From Tanytarsus gracilentus (lineage: Eukaryota > Arthropoda > Insecta > Diptera > Chironomidae), in the NCBI GenBank assembly GCA_038502055.1, contig JAXRKN010000029.1:905001-969000 (forward strand): a DNA stretch of 64,000 nucleotides, written 5' to 3'. A program made the translations under genes and the position numbers. The notes below the pieces were generated by a model. It was not told the DNA's origin, did no database searches, and worked only from the letters and a program-made list of their open reading frames with translations. Numbering within the stretch: the stretch's first letter is position 1; every line of letters begins with the position of its first letter. Of this stretch, positions 1 through 11,266 are shown piece after piece.

Positions 1-3000
1 CCTTTCGTTGTCTTTAAAACTTTTTTCATTTCATTTTTGCCAAAAATTTCTAAAAATTTCTCAATTAAAAATTCTAAATTTGATTTTGGTGCAAAACTTG
101 CGGCCAAAGTTAACAAATTTGAATTTTCTGAATTTTTCTTTAAAATTAAATTATTTATTTCTTTTTCATTTTCACAAAAACTTTTCGCCAAGTTGAAAAC
201 AAAATGAAAAACTTTTGGATCATTTTCATTTTCAGCCGATTTTTGTAGAACATTTCGATCAAAATTTCCTTTTTGCATGAAAAATTCTTTTTTATTTTCA
301 ACATTTTCACAAATTTTCAGCCACAAAAAGTCAAAAATTTCTTCTGATTTTGTATTTAGAGCAGCAAGATGTAAAATATTGTCACCATTTTCATCTTTGT
401 CTTTAATTAATTCTCGAAGTTCTTTTTTATTGAAAAGTTGAAAAATAAAATCTAAAATTAATTTTGAAGATTTTTTATCCTTAAAAGCAGCTAAATGCAA
501 AATATTCCAACCTCTTACATTTTTAATTTTAATTAATTCTTTTTGTTTTTCTCTTTTTAATTTTTTTGCAACAAAATCTAAAACTTTTTCAAGTTTATCA
601 AAATTTTTATCATATTTAAATATGCAGAAATTTAAAAAAGTTTGCTGACTTTTATTTGTCTTGAAAATAATTTTTTCTAATTTTTCTTCTCTCAGAAATT
701 TTTCACTAAATGAAATAAAAATTTCACTTTTAACTTTGTCGTCTGTCATTAAATGTAAAAGCGTGTTGCCAACAGCGTCAGCGCGAAGCAAAAAATCATC
801 AAAAACTTTTTCACCAAAAAATTCAAAAATTTCGTTGGAAATTTTCTCAAAGTTTTCGACATTTTTTAAGTTCAGTAAAATTTCCATAAAAATTGTTTTC
901 TTTAATTTTTCATCTTGAATCTCAAAAAGATTTTTATAAACTTCAATTTTAGAAATTTTCACTCGATTAAAAATAATTTCGAAAATATTAAAAAGTCCTT
1001 CTTGAGCAATTAATCGAAAAGTTGAAAATTCAACAATTTTTATGAAATAATCAAAAAATTTATTGTTCTCTGAATTTTTAAGCATTTCATCTAAAAACAT
1101 TCGAGTGATTTTAAAATTTTCTTCACGCAAAATTTTATCAAAAAGTTCAAGCTGAAATTTATTTGGTTTTTTTGATTTTTTTATAATCTGTATCATGACT
1201 TTTGCGACTAAAAATTCAGCGTAAGTTTCGTGATTAAATTGAACTTTTTCATCTTTGTCATATTTTACGATTCCACCTCGTGAAATTTCTTCCAACCTCC
1301 ATTCGTCTTCGTCATAATTTAAATTTAAATTTTCGGCTAATTTTTTGTCAAAAAGATGAACAATCGCCAAATATTGATGGACATTTAAAATGCTGTCCGA
1401 TTTATTTAAGTTTTCTTCAACTTTTTCTGGGAATTTTGAATTTAAAATTTTGAAATTTGCTCCGATAATTAAATTTTCGTACACATCAAAAATATTTAAA
1501 TTTTCGACGATTTTGTAAAAGTTTTCATCAATTTTTGTTGATAAATTTTTTGCGAGTCCTTCAACAATTAAAGGAAGTCCAATGACGCTCGGATTTGTTG
1601 AAATCATCTCAGAAATTTTTTCGACTAACTTTTCCGCGCATTCTTCAATAATTTTTTCACTTTTACGAGAAGGTTTCCAAATTTCTTTTAAAAATTTAAT
1701 TTGTTCACTTTCGTCTAAAATTTTGAGTCTGTGAGCTAAAACTTCGAGTCCACTTTCGAGGTCATGCTCCAAGTGTGTTCGAGTCGTGATCCAAATTTGA
1801 TTTTTTCCTTCCGCTTTAAAGAGTTTGAAAAGTTTTAAAGTTTCATCTTTGCACTTTGGTGAAATTTCGTCGAAAGCATCGAAAAGAATTTTCACTTCAC
1901 CTTTTGCGAATTTTTGAGTGAAAATTTCCGCCTCGAGTGGATTGAGATTTAAAATTTTAATCATAAATTCTAAAAAACTTTCACCGACGCCTTCATAAAG
2001 TTCATCAACGTGATCTTTAAGACTTATAAAAATTATCCAAAAATCGGGAAAATTTGCGAGTAAAATTTCATAAAATTTCCACAACGCAGAAGTTTTTCCG
2101 CTTCCCGCCATGTCAGAAAGTAACACAATTAATTCTTTCGCTACATTTTGTGTAAAACTTTCGAGAATAAATTCTTGGTATTCAAATTTTTCTGCCTCGA
2201 ATAATTTTTTCTGCTTGGTTTTTTTATTTCCAACCCCAAATTTATTTTCTTGAAAATTTTCATTTTTAAATTCATTTTCTAACTTTTTAATTTTCTTTTC
2301 AATTTTTCTCTCGATGAAATTTTTAAGTTTAATTTTTACAACTTCGCAATTAATTTTTATTTCTTTTTTACATAAAAATTTGAGAATTTTGCTGCAAATT
2401 TTGTCAGTTTTCGTTAAGCATTTTTTTAGATTCGTTAACTTTCCTTGAAAATTAATTTGCGACTCTAAAATTTCTTCTTTAGATTTTTCAGTTAATTCAA
2501 TCCATTCATGAGCGATTTTTTCTTTAGTCATTTTCTCAAAATTTCCACAAATTTTCTCATCTTCATCGCAAATGAAAATAATTTTAAGGATATTCTCAAA
2601 TTTCTCGAAAAAACTTAAATTTTCATCATTAAAATTTTTTAATTCAACAAAAATTCTTTCAACTGAAAATTTCTCGAGAAAATTTGAAAAGATTTTTCTT
2701 AAATGCTCTTGATCGAGTCTTTGAGGATCCAAAAATATATTTTTAACTTTTAAATCCAATTTATTTTCAGACTCAATGAAAATTTCTTGAACAATTCTTG
2801 AAAAAGTCAATTGAGGAACGTTTGAGGTGAAAATTGTAAATTTTTCGTTAATTTTCAATAAATTTGTCGCTTTATTAACTTCAACCTGTAGTTTAGAGTC
2901 TTGAACTCTCTTGAGAAGTCTAAAACTATTATTTAGTGAAATTAAATTGTAAACATTTGGAATTTCTAAATCGTCAATGACTTTTTGATTGTATTCAAAG

Positions 3001-4739
3001 ATTTCATGAAACTTTTCTCGCCATTTTCTGAGTTCATCTGGATTTTCTAGGTATTGAGCAATGAAATGATTCGCTCTCACAGCCAATTCAATTTTCTTTT
3101 TTGCTTCAGGATATTTAAACACCCAAGAAATAATTAAACTTGTATTATCTCGATCGTTTCTATAAATTTCGAGAGTTTTATCGTAAACATCTTTAAAAAG
3201 ATTTTCTCTCGTTGTATCACCCTTACAGTAAGGCAAACAATCGTTGTCATAAATTAGGAATAAAATTAAATGCGTCAATTCGTGAATGAAAGTCGCATAA
3301 CGTTCATGTTTTTCTTCACCTGCGCCGAGATAAATTAAATTTTCCTCATGATAAGCAATTCCCATCGTGTTTTCACTGCTGGCAGGATCAACCAACTTAA
3401 CACTTTTATTCCTAAAGTCAACAACATTCTGCAAGTCTGTCTCTGCCGCTCTCTCAAGTAACGGTCGAAGTTCTGAATTTTTACTCAATTTTGTTATCAT
3501 TTCACGAATTTCTGCGTGAAAATTTTCGTCTGACAAACCAAAAAGTTCGCATTTTGTGCATAAAATATTTATGAAATTTTGAGGATTTGGTTTTAAAAAT
3601 TTTAAATTATTTTGTTGAATTTGCTTTCGAACTTCTGGAGATAATTTTGAAATTTTTATGTCGAGTTGATTTTGGTCGTGGCTTAAAAATCCTTCAGAGA
3701 GTAAAAAGGAATAAATTTCGTACTTTTCAGCTTCGATTGATTTATCGAGTGCCGACATTTGATTTTTGTCAGCGCAAAATTTAAACTCTGGAAAGTCTTC
3801 AACAAACTTTTTTATTTCCTCAAAATTTCCATTTTTAATATTTTCATGAATTATTTTAAGTGAATTTTCACTAAAAAATTGACCATAAAAACTTTCCTCG
3901 ACTTTTTGAAGCTCAAATAAAACCGCGAAAATAATTCTCTCAGGATTATTTTTCCTCATCTCGTTCCATTTTGTGAAGCCCAAAGACTTTGCGAAAAACG
4001 AAGAATTTTTGAGTAAAACTTTGAGAGCTTTTATGGAATTTTGATCGACAATTTTTAATAAAAGTTCTTCGATCATTTCATTTTCGTAAATTATTTTTAA
4101 AAGTTCATCGGTCAAGTCTGAAGTGTCGAAGTTGCTTAAGATTATAATCACAATTTTTATATTCTTAACTTTAAGTGCTTCAATTAGCAATTCACGATTT
4201 ATTTGTGCTGGGAAAAGCATCAAAAGTTTAATTAAATTTTCATTTTCAGATTTTATTACTTTTTCAATTAAATTTTCTCCACTTTTAGTGAAAAACGCTA
4301 AAATGTGTGAAATTTTTAAATTAATTAAAGTCAAATTTAAATTCTTAACAAATTTAGCGAAATCATCACAACTTTTTACATCGCAAACTTCTTCAAATTT
4401 TTCTAAATATTGATAAACTTTAAAAGTATTTGATGACTCGATGAAAAGTTGAATAAAAACTTCATGCTCTAAGTTGCATCGCTTATTCTCTATTGTTTTA
4501 AATATTTCAGAATTTTCTTCTTCTATTTGGACCAAGAAAACATTTGGAAAGTCGTTAAAGTTTAAATTATGTAATAAAGAATCTTCTTTAACGTGCAAAA
4601 TTTTTACATCTTCATTTACTGAACAAACATTTTTCTCATTTATTTCAAGAATTTTCTCCGGATTAATTTTCAACTCCTCGTTAAAAATTTCTTTGTTTAG
4701 TTTACGAATATTTGAGGGTGGACTGTAGTTATCTTCCAT
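1..4739 (-). CDS. NACHT/ankyrin NLR-like protein, copy 1 (3' end beyond window)
   Basis: This is a paralogue of the gene at 24389-31837 and starts with the same ATG context. My reading stays open from the ATG at 4739 to the window edge, about 1579 codons, and the landmarks stay in one frame: HELTH at residues 486-490, the P-loop AGSGKTS around residue 878, Walker B FDAFDE around 953, and an ankyrin-like GWNILH around 1409. No intron is apparent. Compared with copy 2 it lacks about 79 residues before HELTH, because it has one rather than three units of an approximately 38-residue repeat. It runs off the window inside the 175-residue ankyrin-type blocks. Likely role, by inference: intracellular ATP/GTP-dependent sensor or scaffold of the STAND class with a protease-like domain. 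Whether the C-terminus is intact cannot be seen. Confidence 0.85.
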   Translation of the reverse strand, partial: MEDNYSPPSNIRKLNKEIFNEELKINPEKILEINEKNVCSVNEDVKILHVKEDSLLHNLNFNDFPNVFLVQIEEENSEIFKTIENKRCNLEHEVFIQLFIESSNTFKVYQYLEKFEEVCDVKSCDDFAKFVKNLNLTLINLKISHILAFFTKSGENLIEKVIKSENENLIKLLMLFPAQINRELLIEALKVKNIKIVIIILSNFDTSDLTDELLKIIYENEMIEELLLKIVDQNSIKALKVLLKNSSFFAKSLGFTKWNEMRKNNPERIIFAVLFELQKVEESFYGQFFSENSLKIIHENIKNGNFEEIKKFVEDFPEFKFCADKNQMSALDKSIEAEKYEIYSFLLSEGFLSHDQNQLDIKISKLSPEVRKQIQQNNLKFLKPNPQNFINILCTKCELFGLSDENFHAEIREMITKLSKNSELRPLLERAAETDLQNVVDFRNKSVKLVDPASSENTMGIAYHEENLIYLGAGEEKHERYATFIHELTHLILFLIYDNDCLPYCKGDTTRENLFKDVYDKTLEIYRNDRDNTSLIISWVFKYPEAKKKIELAVRANHFIAQYLENPDELRKWREKFHEIFEYNQKVIDDLEIPNVYNLISLNNSFRLLKRVQDSKLQVEVNKATNLLKINEKFTIFTSNVPQLTFSRIVQEIFIESENKLDLKVKNIFLDPQRLDQEHLRKIFSNFLEKFSVERIFVELKNFNDENLSFFEKFENILKIIFICDEDEKICGNFEKMTKEKIAHEWIELTEKSKEEILESQINFQGKLTNLKKCLTKTDKICSKILKFLCKKEIKINCEVVKIKLKNFIERKIEKKIKKLENEFKNENFQENKFGVGNKKTKQKKLFEAEKFEYQEFILESFTQNVAKELIVLLSDMAGSGKTSALWKFYEILLANFPDFWIIFISLKDHVDELYEGVGESFLEFMIKILNLNPLEAEIFTQKFAKGEVKILFDAFDEISPKCKDETLKLFKLFKAEGKNQIWITTRTHLEHDLESGLEVLAHRLKILDESEQIKFLKEIWKPSRKSEKIIEECAEKLVEKISEMISTNPSVIGLPLIVEGLAKNLSTKIDENFYKIVENLNIFDVYENLIIGANFKILNSKFPEKVEENLNKSDSILNVHQYLAIVHLFDKKLAENLNLNYDEDEWRLEEISRGGIVKYDKDEKVQFNHETYAEFLVAKVMIQIIKKSKKPNKFQLELFDKILREENFKITRMFLDEMLKNSENNKFFDYFIKIVEFSTFRLIAQEGLFNIFEIIFNRVKISKIEVYKNLFEIQDEKLKKTIFMEILLNLKNVENFEKISNEIFEFFGEKVFDDFLLRADAVGNTLLHLMTDDKVKSEIFISFSEKFLREEKLEKIIFKTNKSQQTFLNFCIFKYDKNFDKLEKVLDFVAKKLKREKQKELIKIKNVRGWNILHLAAFKDKKSSKLILDFIFQLFNKKELRELIKDKDENGDNILHLAALNTKSEEIFDFLWLKICENVENKKEFFMQKGNFDRNVLQKSAENENDPKVFHFVFNLAKSFCENEKEINNLILKKNSENSNLLTLAASFAPKSNLEFLIEKFLEIFGKNEMKKVLKTTK

Positions 4740-4980
4740 TTTAGCTTGTTAGTCTGTTAGAAAGATTTAAAATTTAAGTCTTAGAACATAATAAAATATT
4801 TAAAAATTTTTTGAAAAATCTCCCATCTCTAACTTAATATTCCGCACGGAAAAGAACTAAATGAAATAAAATCAGTATAAATTTAGATATTGATATATTT
4901 TGTTTAAGTTCCTGGATCAATTAAAATTATATTTTGATATTTTCTTTATTGCAATATTCTTAACAAGTGTTTAAATTTAA
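4740..4980 (-). promoter_or_regulatory. Shared 5' flank of NACHT gene copy 1
   Basis: This flank is nearly identical to the sequence ahead of copy 2 (31838-31991, continued at 33567-33583, 34324-34393 and 36975 onward), so it probably contains the promoter and leader. Visible elements are a dyad TTCCGTGCGGAA near 4840-4851 and GGGAGATTTTTC (minus strand, 4813-4824), which fits the loose Rel/kappaB pattern GGGRNNYYYY. No clear TATA box plus Inr pair could be assigned. The same sequence forms both arms of the palindrome at 36350-36871, so the flank may derive from, or have been captured by, a mobile element. Confidence 0.45.
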
Positions 4981-5740
4981 ATTTGGATATTAAAATCCAA
5001 AAATTAGAGTAGTGGTGCGGTAATTTTTGTTTGGTTGATTTTGAAAACAGCTCCAGCTTAAAATTTAAATATTTTTTGACCGTTATTTTTAAACAACAAC
5101 AGCTTCGCAATCGTTGAAGATAGTCGTCACATAGAGAAGAACGAGTTGATACGATTGTGTGGGAGTAAGAGAGAAAGGATTAAAAGACAGTTTGGTTGAT
5201 TCCACTCAGTGCTTAAATCAACAACTAAGCAACGTTTTAATAAATGGCGAGATTTAAAGAACGACAAATTTTTATACTTTTTGTATTGTCTTTAAAATTT
5301 CAACAGAAATCTTTTTTCGCCAGTGTGTGTTAAACTTGATTAGGGCAATACTGGTTTAGGTTTTGATATTGCAATTTCTTAGAATGAGAGCTAAAAAACT
5401 CGTTTTGGATGAATACAAAATTAATATAAAGCGGAGCTATAGTTTTGTTATAAAAATGCCCTGTACGCACACAAAGTGGTGATTCAAGTTTTAAATTATT
5501 ATTTCATTGAAAGTTAGCGATTAAACAAGCTCAACAGTTAAATAATAAAAAGACATAAAACTCTTTACCCTCAAACTCCAAAGACAAAATTTATTTTTTA
5601 CTCGCGGGCATTTTTAAATTCCGATTCATACTCACATTTCCTTGCGCTTACACCAAGACAATTTGTGTTAATCTCTCAACCAGTTAGGAGTTTGACGTCA
5701 TCGGTTGCCGGCTTTAAGAAAAATTAAATAAATTAAAAAT
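4950..5740. repeat. Segmental duplication, distal NACHT flank, copy 1
   Basis: This stretch matches 36975-37740 in the same orientation with about 90 percent or better identity by eye. It contains no gene I can support. It belongs to the large tandem duplication that also contains the two NACHT genes and the two 142-residue genes. Confidence 0.8.
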
Positions 5741-5944
5741 AAATGAGTTCATCAAATTTTTATTTTATTATTTATCAAATTCCAACTTTAAAAATTTTGT
5801 GTTTAAAAAATTTTAAATTTATTGATCATCACGTGTGATGATGTTGACAAAGAGGTAGCTTACAGGTATTTTTCAACCAACGCAGCTAAATGATGAAAGT
5901 CTCCTAAGAAACATTAAAGCTTGTGGTCAGTCGAATTTTCATTT

Positions 5945-7593
5945 AATTAAAGAATAAAATTTGAAGTTAAATTCTTAATAGAAGTTACAGTTTACCCTCG
6001 AAAGGTAAACATCTAAAATTTCAATTCATTTCAATAAATTCGGGATTATGTCCGATTATGTGTGTTTTTAAGTGTTAAATTAACTTTTAATCTGTTCCTA
6101 CGTCGTCAATCTACCATCGTATCATCAAGTTCATCAATTATAATCAGGTAAAAAGCTAGAATGAGTGGAAAACTTTTTTTCAAATTTTTCTTTCCATTAA
6201 TTTTATGATTTTCCTCTATGTGCTTCAAAAGGTACACTCATTCTGGCTTAAAAGTGTTAATTAAGCACTTTCATTATCTTATTTTTTGTTTAATAATGAA
6301 ATAAAATAAAAATTAAACTGATAGGAAAAATTTCATCTTACTGGATCTTGACTGGATCTTTTTATTTACATTCATATGTGCAAGAAAAGTATAGCTCAGT
6401 ATCAAGCAAAGAATTTTTAGATAGTTTAAGAATTAAATATAAATTAAAATGATTTTATCACTGTATCTCAACTGGATCTTTGTCCTCTATGACCTCTAAA
6501 AATTTATTTACATTCCAATTTACCAGAGGGTGCAAAAAGAAAAACTTAATTAATTTAACAAGGGGGAAATAAGCGCATTCTGATGGTTAATTTCTAAAAA
6601 TTACATTTGTGAGTTGTTTGAAAATTTAATTAACTTAACCAGGCCAGGGGGAAATAAGAGCATTCAGACGGTTTTTCATAAAATTACTTTTTAAGATTTG
6701 GGAATAGAACAAGCTCAGTTTCAGTCAGAAAGTTATTAGAGAAAATTGATTAAATTCAACAGGGGAAATAATTTATATTCTAATTATAATCAAGTTAATT
6801 AAATTTTGAATTCGTATTCGTTGGTATCCAACAAAACCAACTGTTAATCTTAGTGACCAGTTGAGGATGGAAGTAGTGAGTACTTACGGACGAAACTTGA
6901 ACGACCAGTACTACCCATGCTAATCAACAAGATTAGATGGAGGAAGGTAGATGATAAACCTAACTTTTATAAAATTGGTTTGACTTTTTGTTTAGTGTTT
7001 GTTTGTTTTGTAATGTGGGTGGGCCAGTTCCTAACAGTTTGTCAGGGCTGAGGAAGGTTGTAGTGACGGTAACTTTTATACAATGCCGTTGAAACCACCT
7101 TTGATTTATTTTATTTTTCTAACTGCAATCGTAAGGTTCAGTTAACTAACCCATAATTGTGATTAGTTGGAAACACTCTATGAGTGATCACAAGACTGTT
7201 CATAATGAAAAATTTTACGTCATGGGTTACGGCGTCCTGTTTGGTTTTTTCCGCTGGGCGTTCCATGACGACTAACATTACAAAACTCTAATAGGGGTTA
7301 TTCGATCGCTAGCATGTCTTTCTCAAGACGTGGGTTGCAGCTCCCGAGGTAGGCGATTCCCGCGGGGACGTCTGCTGTTGAGGGGGAAAAAAGGGGTATT
7401 TATACTCTATTCTTAAGAGAAATCTTAAGAGTTCTGCGTGGTTACGTTTTTATCCTTAGCCTAAGCTTTCGAGCTCTGGAAAAGGAAATTAAAACGGGCG
7501 CGTCTTCCTGGTAACTCCAGCGTGCTACCTATTAGTAATCAATCAATCAATCAATTAAAGAATAAAATTTGAAGTTAAATTCTTAATAAAAGT
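5945..7593 (+). mobile_element. Non-LTR retrotransposon derivative with 41-bp target duplication
   Basis: The element occupies 5986-7552. It is flanked by a 41-bp direct repeat (5945-5985 and 7553-7593, one mismatch) and ends at its 3' side in AATC repeats, which is typical of non-LTR retroposition. The paralogous sequence at 12600-12640 has only one copy of the target. No reverse transcriptase ORF is visible, so it is non-autonomous or internally deleted. Its 3' region shares several blocks with the minus-strand elements at 13705-14692 and 45229 onward, such as GATTAGTTGGAAAC followed by CAAGACTGTTC. Confidence 0.7.
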
Positions 7594-7666
7594 GATAAAA
7601 AATTTAAAATTTTTTGATTTTTCTTTTCAGTTTAATTTATGAGTTTTCATTGGTTTTTTAAATATT

Positions 7667-8592
7667 ATAGCTCCGCTATATATTAATTTTGGATTTTTCC
7701 AAAACCTGTTTTCGGCCCCTAGTGCCAAGACATTACATTTTGCAATATCAAAACTTATACTCAAATGATAGGCCTAGTCAAACCCTACAAACTGGCGAAA
7801 ACAGATTTGAAATCGGTTGATCCTACGAGGAGTTAGAGCCATTTAAGTCATCTTACTTTCTTACTTTCTTACGATCTTAGTGAACGCCATATCTCAAGAA
7901 CGGCTAGTCGGATTTGACTCGGGTTTGTGGCTAAAGATCGGGTTTTGGCTCTAGTTGTGCAAGAAGTATTTAGTTTTGAGGTACGACCCTCCAAGGACCG
8001 TCCCTGAGTGCAAAAATGTCCTTTTTCATACAAATTTTCTTTTATATGGCTTCATGGGTATCGTTGAACTCGTCATTGCATCAGGAATCGATTGACATTG
8101 ACGATTTTTGAAGAATGTCCATCATGGCCGGCCTGGAGTGCCACTAATGTCCATTTTTCAGAACTATGGCTTCATGTATGTCGTTGAACTCGTCATTGCA
8201 TCAGGAATCGATTGACATTGACGATTTTTGAAGAATGTCCATCATGGACGGCCAGGAGTGCCACTAATGTCCATTTTTCAGAACTGTGGCTTCATGTATG
8301 TCGTTGAACTCGTCATTGCATCAGAAATCGATTGACATTGACGATTTTTGAAGAATGTCCATCATGGCCGACCAGGAGTACCACTAATGTCCATTTTTCA
8401 GAACTATGGCTTCATGTATGTCGTTGAACTCGTCATTGCATCAGGAATTTATTGACATTGACGATTTTTGAGGAATGTCCATCATGGTCGGCCAGGAGTG
8501 CCACTAATGTCCATTTTTCAGAACTATGGGGTACTAATCTAAGACAGCGGAGCTATTGGAAATGGCAACGCCGTTTGCAGACCCATCTTGTT
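7667..8592 (+). mobile_element. Helentron/DINE-like non-autonomous element H1
   Basis: It begins ATAGCTCCGCTATATATTA and ends GCAGACCCATCTTGTT. Near the 3' end are AGCGGAGCTAT, the inverse of the 5' end, and a stem-loop AAATGGC-AAC-GCCGTTT. Internally there are four units of an approximately 120-bp minisatellite (TGTCGTTGAACTCGTCATTG and so on). Insertion is between T and T with no target duplication; the empty paralogous site is at about 12706-12715. Sub-terminal inverted repeats, internal minisatellite, 3' hairpin and TT target are the known features of Helentron-associated elements (HINE, DINE-1). Confidence 0.7.
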
Positions 8593-9499
8593 TTACTAAT
8601 TTAATTTTTTTATCAACTTTGCGCAAAAAAATTTATATTAAGAAACTTAAGCTAAAGCAATCGTTTATTTTTGGGTTTTTTCGATATCACTGCGTTGCGT
8701 CATTGAGCAATAAAATTTTTTCGTGAGGTAAAAAAATCGGATTTTCTTATCGCAGTTCTTGAAGTGCTTTCAGTTATCGCTTTATTATCTTTTCCTCGAA
8801 CAAAATCAACCTTTGCTCGTGCGAGTATTGTCCAAAAATAATTGACTGATGACTAAGATTATGAGCAGAGATTGAAGTTTGTGAGTTGACCGGGAAATTT
8901 ACTTGTTTTTAATTAAACTTGAAAGTTTTAAATTTTTTAAAAGCTCTTTTAAAAAAAGTTTTAATAAAAAAATTAACCAACTCAAGTCAAAAAAATTAAT
9001 TTTCGCTCAAGTGACTGACTGATTTCAACCTCTGATTAATCAAAACTTTTTTTAAGTCTTTGTTGAAGTGAACGTGAATTAAAGCTACGCTCCTTTCCAG
9101 ATTTCTCAAAGTTTTTAAAGATAAAAATTAATTAAGAATAAAATTTCACAGCTCATAAAAAATAAAATTCGTCACGATTTAAAAAAATTATTTTTCACTA
9201 ATTATTTCATGGCAATTGACGTTAATGGCTTTACACATTAGTGCTAGTTTTATTTTATGTGTTGACTCCCAGGATTAAAAAGGCAAATAATCAATGATTT
9301 TTTTAAACTTTTATAATTTTCTGCAGATACTTTTTGACACTCAACTATTTATTTTCATGCAGGGGGTGGGAAGCTCTAAGTTACAGAGAAAAGTAAGCGA
9401 CCAAGCATGACACATCAAAGTGTAAATTATTTTTAAAAGTAAAAATAAACAATTTACTTAAAAAATATAGTTTAACACTTTGAACATGAAATTTATATT

Positions 9500-10057
9500 T
9501 TTTTTTAATTATTGAAAACATTAACAAAATGTCTAAAAAATAATTAAAGTGTTAAAAAGTTGAAAATTTATAATAATCTGATTGATTTTGAAAAAATAAT
9601 TAATTTGTGAAAATTTATTGGAAAATGTTATTTTTTTAATTCAGAAGTTGATTTTTTCCCCTTGCTTTGTTTTTTATCGCTCTGTTTAATTTATAACTCC
9701 ACTTCATACTCACATCTTGTCAGGCAAATCAATTTAATTGTATTTCAAGGGTTGTTTAATATTTTACAAAGTTCATCCGACTTAATATTTTTTATTATTT
9801 ATTATTAAGTTTATTTTTTTAAATTTTATCATCACCGTGATGAGTTATTTAAATATTTTTTTATTTAAACTCTTTTTTTGCGATTCAATTTTTTACTTTT
9901 ACAGTGAATTTTATATTTTTTTTTAATTTTATATTTTTTAATCAAAGTCTGCTTCAGTCGGCCGCTTTTAAGAGTTTAAACTAGTTTATTTAAAATTAAA
10001 TTTTATATTTTTTCACGAATGGAAAAATATTTTTAAGTTTTATTAAAAAATGATTCC
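9500..10057. other. Duplicated AT-rich spacer, no gene seen
   Basis: The sequence matches 13400-13700 plus 14700-14850 and also 37955-38390. I can support no coding sequence or RNA gene in it. Confidence 0.6.
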
Positions 10058-11266
10058 GCGTCACCGGTCTTACAGAATTTTCTGCACAATTTTATGCAGA
10101 AAATTTGCACAAAATTGTGCAGAAAATTGTGCAGAATTTTCTGCACAATAATTTTTATGACAAAAATGTGCACAAAAAATGTGCATAATAATTGTGCACC
10201 AAAAAAATTGTGCACAAAAAATGTGCATAAAAATTGTGCACCAAAAAAAATTGTGCACAATTTTCTTCACATTTTTGTGCACAATTTTCTGCGGAATTTT
10301 GTGCATAAAATATGTGCACAAGAATATTAGAAAAATTTTAAAAATTAATCTTAGATACGAAAATTAAAAATATATCTTTATACCGCCGGAATTTTTATCT
10401 CCAAGATAAATTTAATAAACATCAAAAAATTATTTTTTTGGAATAAAACACATTTGTGCAATATTGTCTTTATAAAACTTTGTGTAAAAGGTAAATCATT
10501 TGAGAAAATTAGTTTTGAGGAATATAGGAAAGTGATTTGATTTACAAAGTACTTGGAGTTATTGAATTAATAGGATCATTTTGGAGGGGCGTCCAGGCGC
10601 CCCCCAAACCCCCTCCTGTGATAATCGCGTCCGGCCCCCCAAGGGGCCCCCCGGAACGCTCATACAGTTCACTCCCTCACTAACCTAACGATCGCGCTTC
10701 GCTTATCGTTAGGATAGCTCAGTCGGATTGTTATTAAGCTATAACAGTGCCGGAAAGATCAAAGTGATGATATAACACATTTTAAATTGATCTTTCTCCA
10801 ATTTTTTTTACAATAGAACGCAAGTTCGCAGTGCCTTAACTGTCTAACTCAATCTGCGAGTCTCCTATATACGGGTTTCATTGATGTTTCATCAAATTTA
10901 TCTTGGAGATATAAGATCCAGTAATATAAATATTCGGCAGCCACTTTTTATTGGTGTTAGGTATATTTTTAATTTTTGTATCTAAGATTAATTTTTTTAA
11001 AATTTTTGCTAATATTTTTGTGCACATATTTTATGCAGAAAATTCCGCAGAAAATTGTGCACAAAAATGTGAAGAAAATTGTGCACAATTTTTTTGGTGC
11101 ACAATTATTATGCACAATTTTTTTTGGTGCACCATTATTATGCACATTTTTTGTGCACATTTTTGTCATAAAAATTATTGTGCAGAAAATTCTGCACAAT
11201 TCTGCACAATTTTGTGCACATTTTCTGCATAAAATTGTGCAGAAAATTCTGTAAGACCGGTGACGC
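10058..11266. mobile_element. Foldback element FB-1, GCGTCAC terminus
   Basis: Two inverted arms of about 300 bp (10058-10360 and about 10965-11266) start with GCGTCACCGGTCTTACAG and are built of short GTGCACAA / TTCTGCACAA units. The 0.6-kb core holds a GC-rich island (10570-10700) unlike the surrounding AT-rich DNA. Its flanks carry TTAAAAAAT on both sides (10043-10051, 11273-11281), a possible 9-bp target duplication that would extend the termini by a few bases. No transposase is present. It shares its terminus design with the element at 45904-47550. Confidence 0.7.

Larger units (their letters stand above)
5800..9500. repeat. Internal duplication unit X1 (interrupted by two transposons)
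   Basis: After removing the insertions at 5986-7552 and 7667-8592, this stretch matches 12455-13130, and its continuation to about 11600 matches 13180-15130. The pair is an approximately 5-kb duplication inside the first large copy. The part at 8667-8850 corresponds to 12868-13053, a short open stretch of hydrophobic residues that is frame-disrupted at 8667-8850. It may be a decayed exon of an unrecognised protein. I see no intact gene here. Confidence 0.6.
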
